Assembly: GCA_051010055.1 (NCBI GenBank)
Contig: JBPCVY010000074.1
Span: 1 to 15,565 of the forward strand
Length of the DNA stretch: 15,565 bases
Source: CAJQND01 sp051010055
Lineage (GTDB): Bacteria > Pseudomonadota > Alphaproteobacteria > Rhizobiales > CAJQND01
Direction of reading: 5' to 3'
Shown: positions 15,006 through 15,565 of the stretch, in pieces
Position numbering within the stretch: the first letter of the stretch is position 1
How the letters are laid out: each line of letters opens with the position of its first letter
Made by a program: the position numbers and the translations under genes
The notes under the pieces: model-generated
Seen by the model: only the letters and a program-made list of their open reading frames with translations
Databases searched by the model: none
What the model was told of the DNA's origin: nothing

Positions 15006-15565
15006 ATGCCTGCTCCGGCCGGACAATGGCCGGAGGAGGATCTTGAGATCGACGGTTTGGTCGCGCGGCAGCTCGTTAAAAGCTACAAACGCCGCCCGGT
15101 CGTCCGCGGGGTGAGCCTGTCCGTTCGCCGTGGCGAAGCCGTGGGACTTCTAGGTCCGAATGGCGCTGGCAAAACGACGGTTTTCTATATGATAACCGGA
15201 CTTGTGGCAGCTGATTCCGGAACCATAGAGCTCGACGGGCAGGACATTACCAGTTTGCCCATGTATCAACGGGCGCGGCTGGGCATTGGCTACCTGCCAC
15301 AAGAAGCGTCGATTTTCCGCGGACTCACGGTTGAGGACAATATTCGCGCTGTACTTGAGGTCGTTGAACGCGATCGAAATGAGCGTGATCGTATGTTGCG
15401 TGAGTTGTTAGATGAATTTGCAATTACCCATCTCAGGCGTTCGCCGGCTGTGGCGCTCTCTGGCGGAGAACGAAGACGCGTTGAAATTGCCAGAGCATTG
15501 GCAGCGCGACCCCAATACATGCTCCTGGACGAGCCCTTCGCGGGGATTGACCCAATTGCAATCGG
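15006..15565 (+). CDS. lptB: LPS export ABC transporter ATP-binding protein LptB (3' truncated)
   Basis: The first 186 codons of the cytoplasmic ATPase that, as a dimer with LptF and LptG, extracts lipopolysaccharide from the inner membrane. Visible motifs are Walker A GPNGAGKT (50-57), the Q-loop YLPQEASIF, the signature LSGGERRRVEIARA and Walker B MLLDEPFAGIDP; the H-loop and C-terminus lie beyond the window. ATG 15006 was chosen because it gives a short tail before the ABC fold and has GGAA seven bases upstream. The start is uncertain: the frame stays open back to 14805, with GTG codons at 14847 and 14913. In Hyphomicrobiales rpoN usually follows lptB. Confidence 0.93.
   Translation, partial: MPAPAGQWPEEDLEIDGLVARQLVKSYKRRPVVRGVSLSVRRGEAVGLLGPNGAGKTTVFYMITGLVAADSGTIELDGQDITSLPMYQRARLGIGYLPQEASIFRGLTVEDNIRAVLEVVERDRNERDRMLRELLDEFAITHLRRSPAVALSGGERRRVEIARALAARPQYMLLDEPFAGIDPIAI

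Noticed and set aside
1..15565. CRISPR array, prophage, or defence island
   Set aside because: No regularly spaced repeats, no integrase, capsid, restriction or toxin genes; all protein genes are housekeeping types with even codon use.

Overview
This window looks like ordinary chromosome of an alphaproteobacterium, most likely of the order Hyphomicrobiales (Rhizobiales). The grounds are the alphaproteobacterial AddB/AddA pair following a MurU-type nucleotidyltransferase, a short RNase D next to lptC-lptA-lptB, a bacterial NDUFA9-like protein, moderately high GC with even codon use, and promoters of the CTTGAC-N17-CTATNT type. I cannot name the genus. I see no phage, transposase, CRISPR array or toxin-antitoxin pair.

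Layout. Positions 1-7228 (+): the 3' part of a MurU-like sugar-phosphate nucleotidyltransferase, then addB and addA (joined by an ATGA overlap), which encode the two-nuclease helicase that processes double-strand breaks. Positions 7252-7709 (+): thioredoxin trxA with its own promoter and an intrinsic terminator. Positions 7708-10694 (-): glutathione S-transferase, then a 315-nt gap, then queG (epoxyqueuosine reductase), then an SDR/epimerase coupled to queG by a TTGA overlap. Positions 10846-11655 (+): uppP. Positions 11652-12623 (-): an NDUFA9-like SDR, convergent with uppP and overlapping it at the stop codons. Positions 12774-13514 (+): tRNA-Leu(CAG), then a short RNase D 42 nt later. Positions 13659-15565 (+): lptC-lptA (ATGA overlap) and lptB, cut by the window end, forming part of the lipopolysaccharide export machine.

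How the genes fit together. The window groups several housekeeping jobs rather than one pathway: cell-wall precursor recycling and undecaprenyl phosphate recycling (MurU-like, UppP), recombinational repair (AddAB), redox (TrxA, GST), tRNA maturation and modification (tRNA-Leu, RNase D, QueG), a complex I-associated SDR, and outer-membrane LPS transport (LptCAB).

I did not find an undescribed multi-gene system. The most unusual material is intergenic. A 268-bp imperfect inverted repeat fills most of the GST-queG gap and shares a 10-bp core (AATGGTTCAA) with an inverted repeat in the GST/uppP divergent region. A weaker relative may sit as a hairpin directly in front of addB. The tRNA-Leu/RNase D arrangement also deserves a look.
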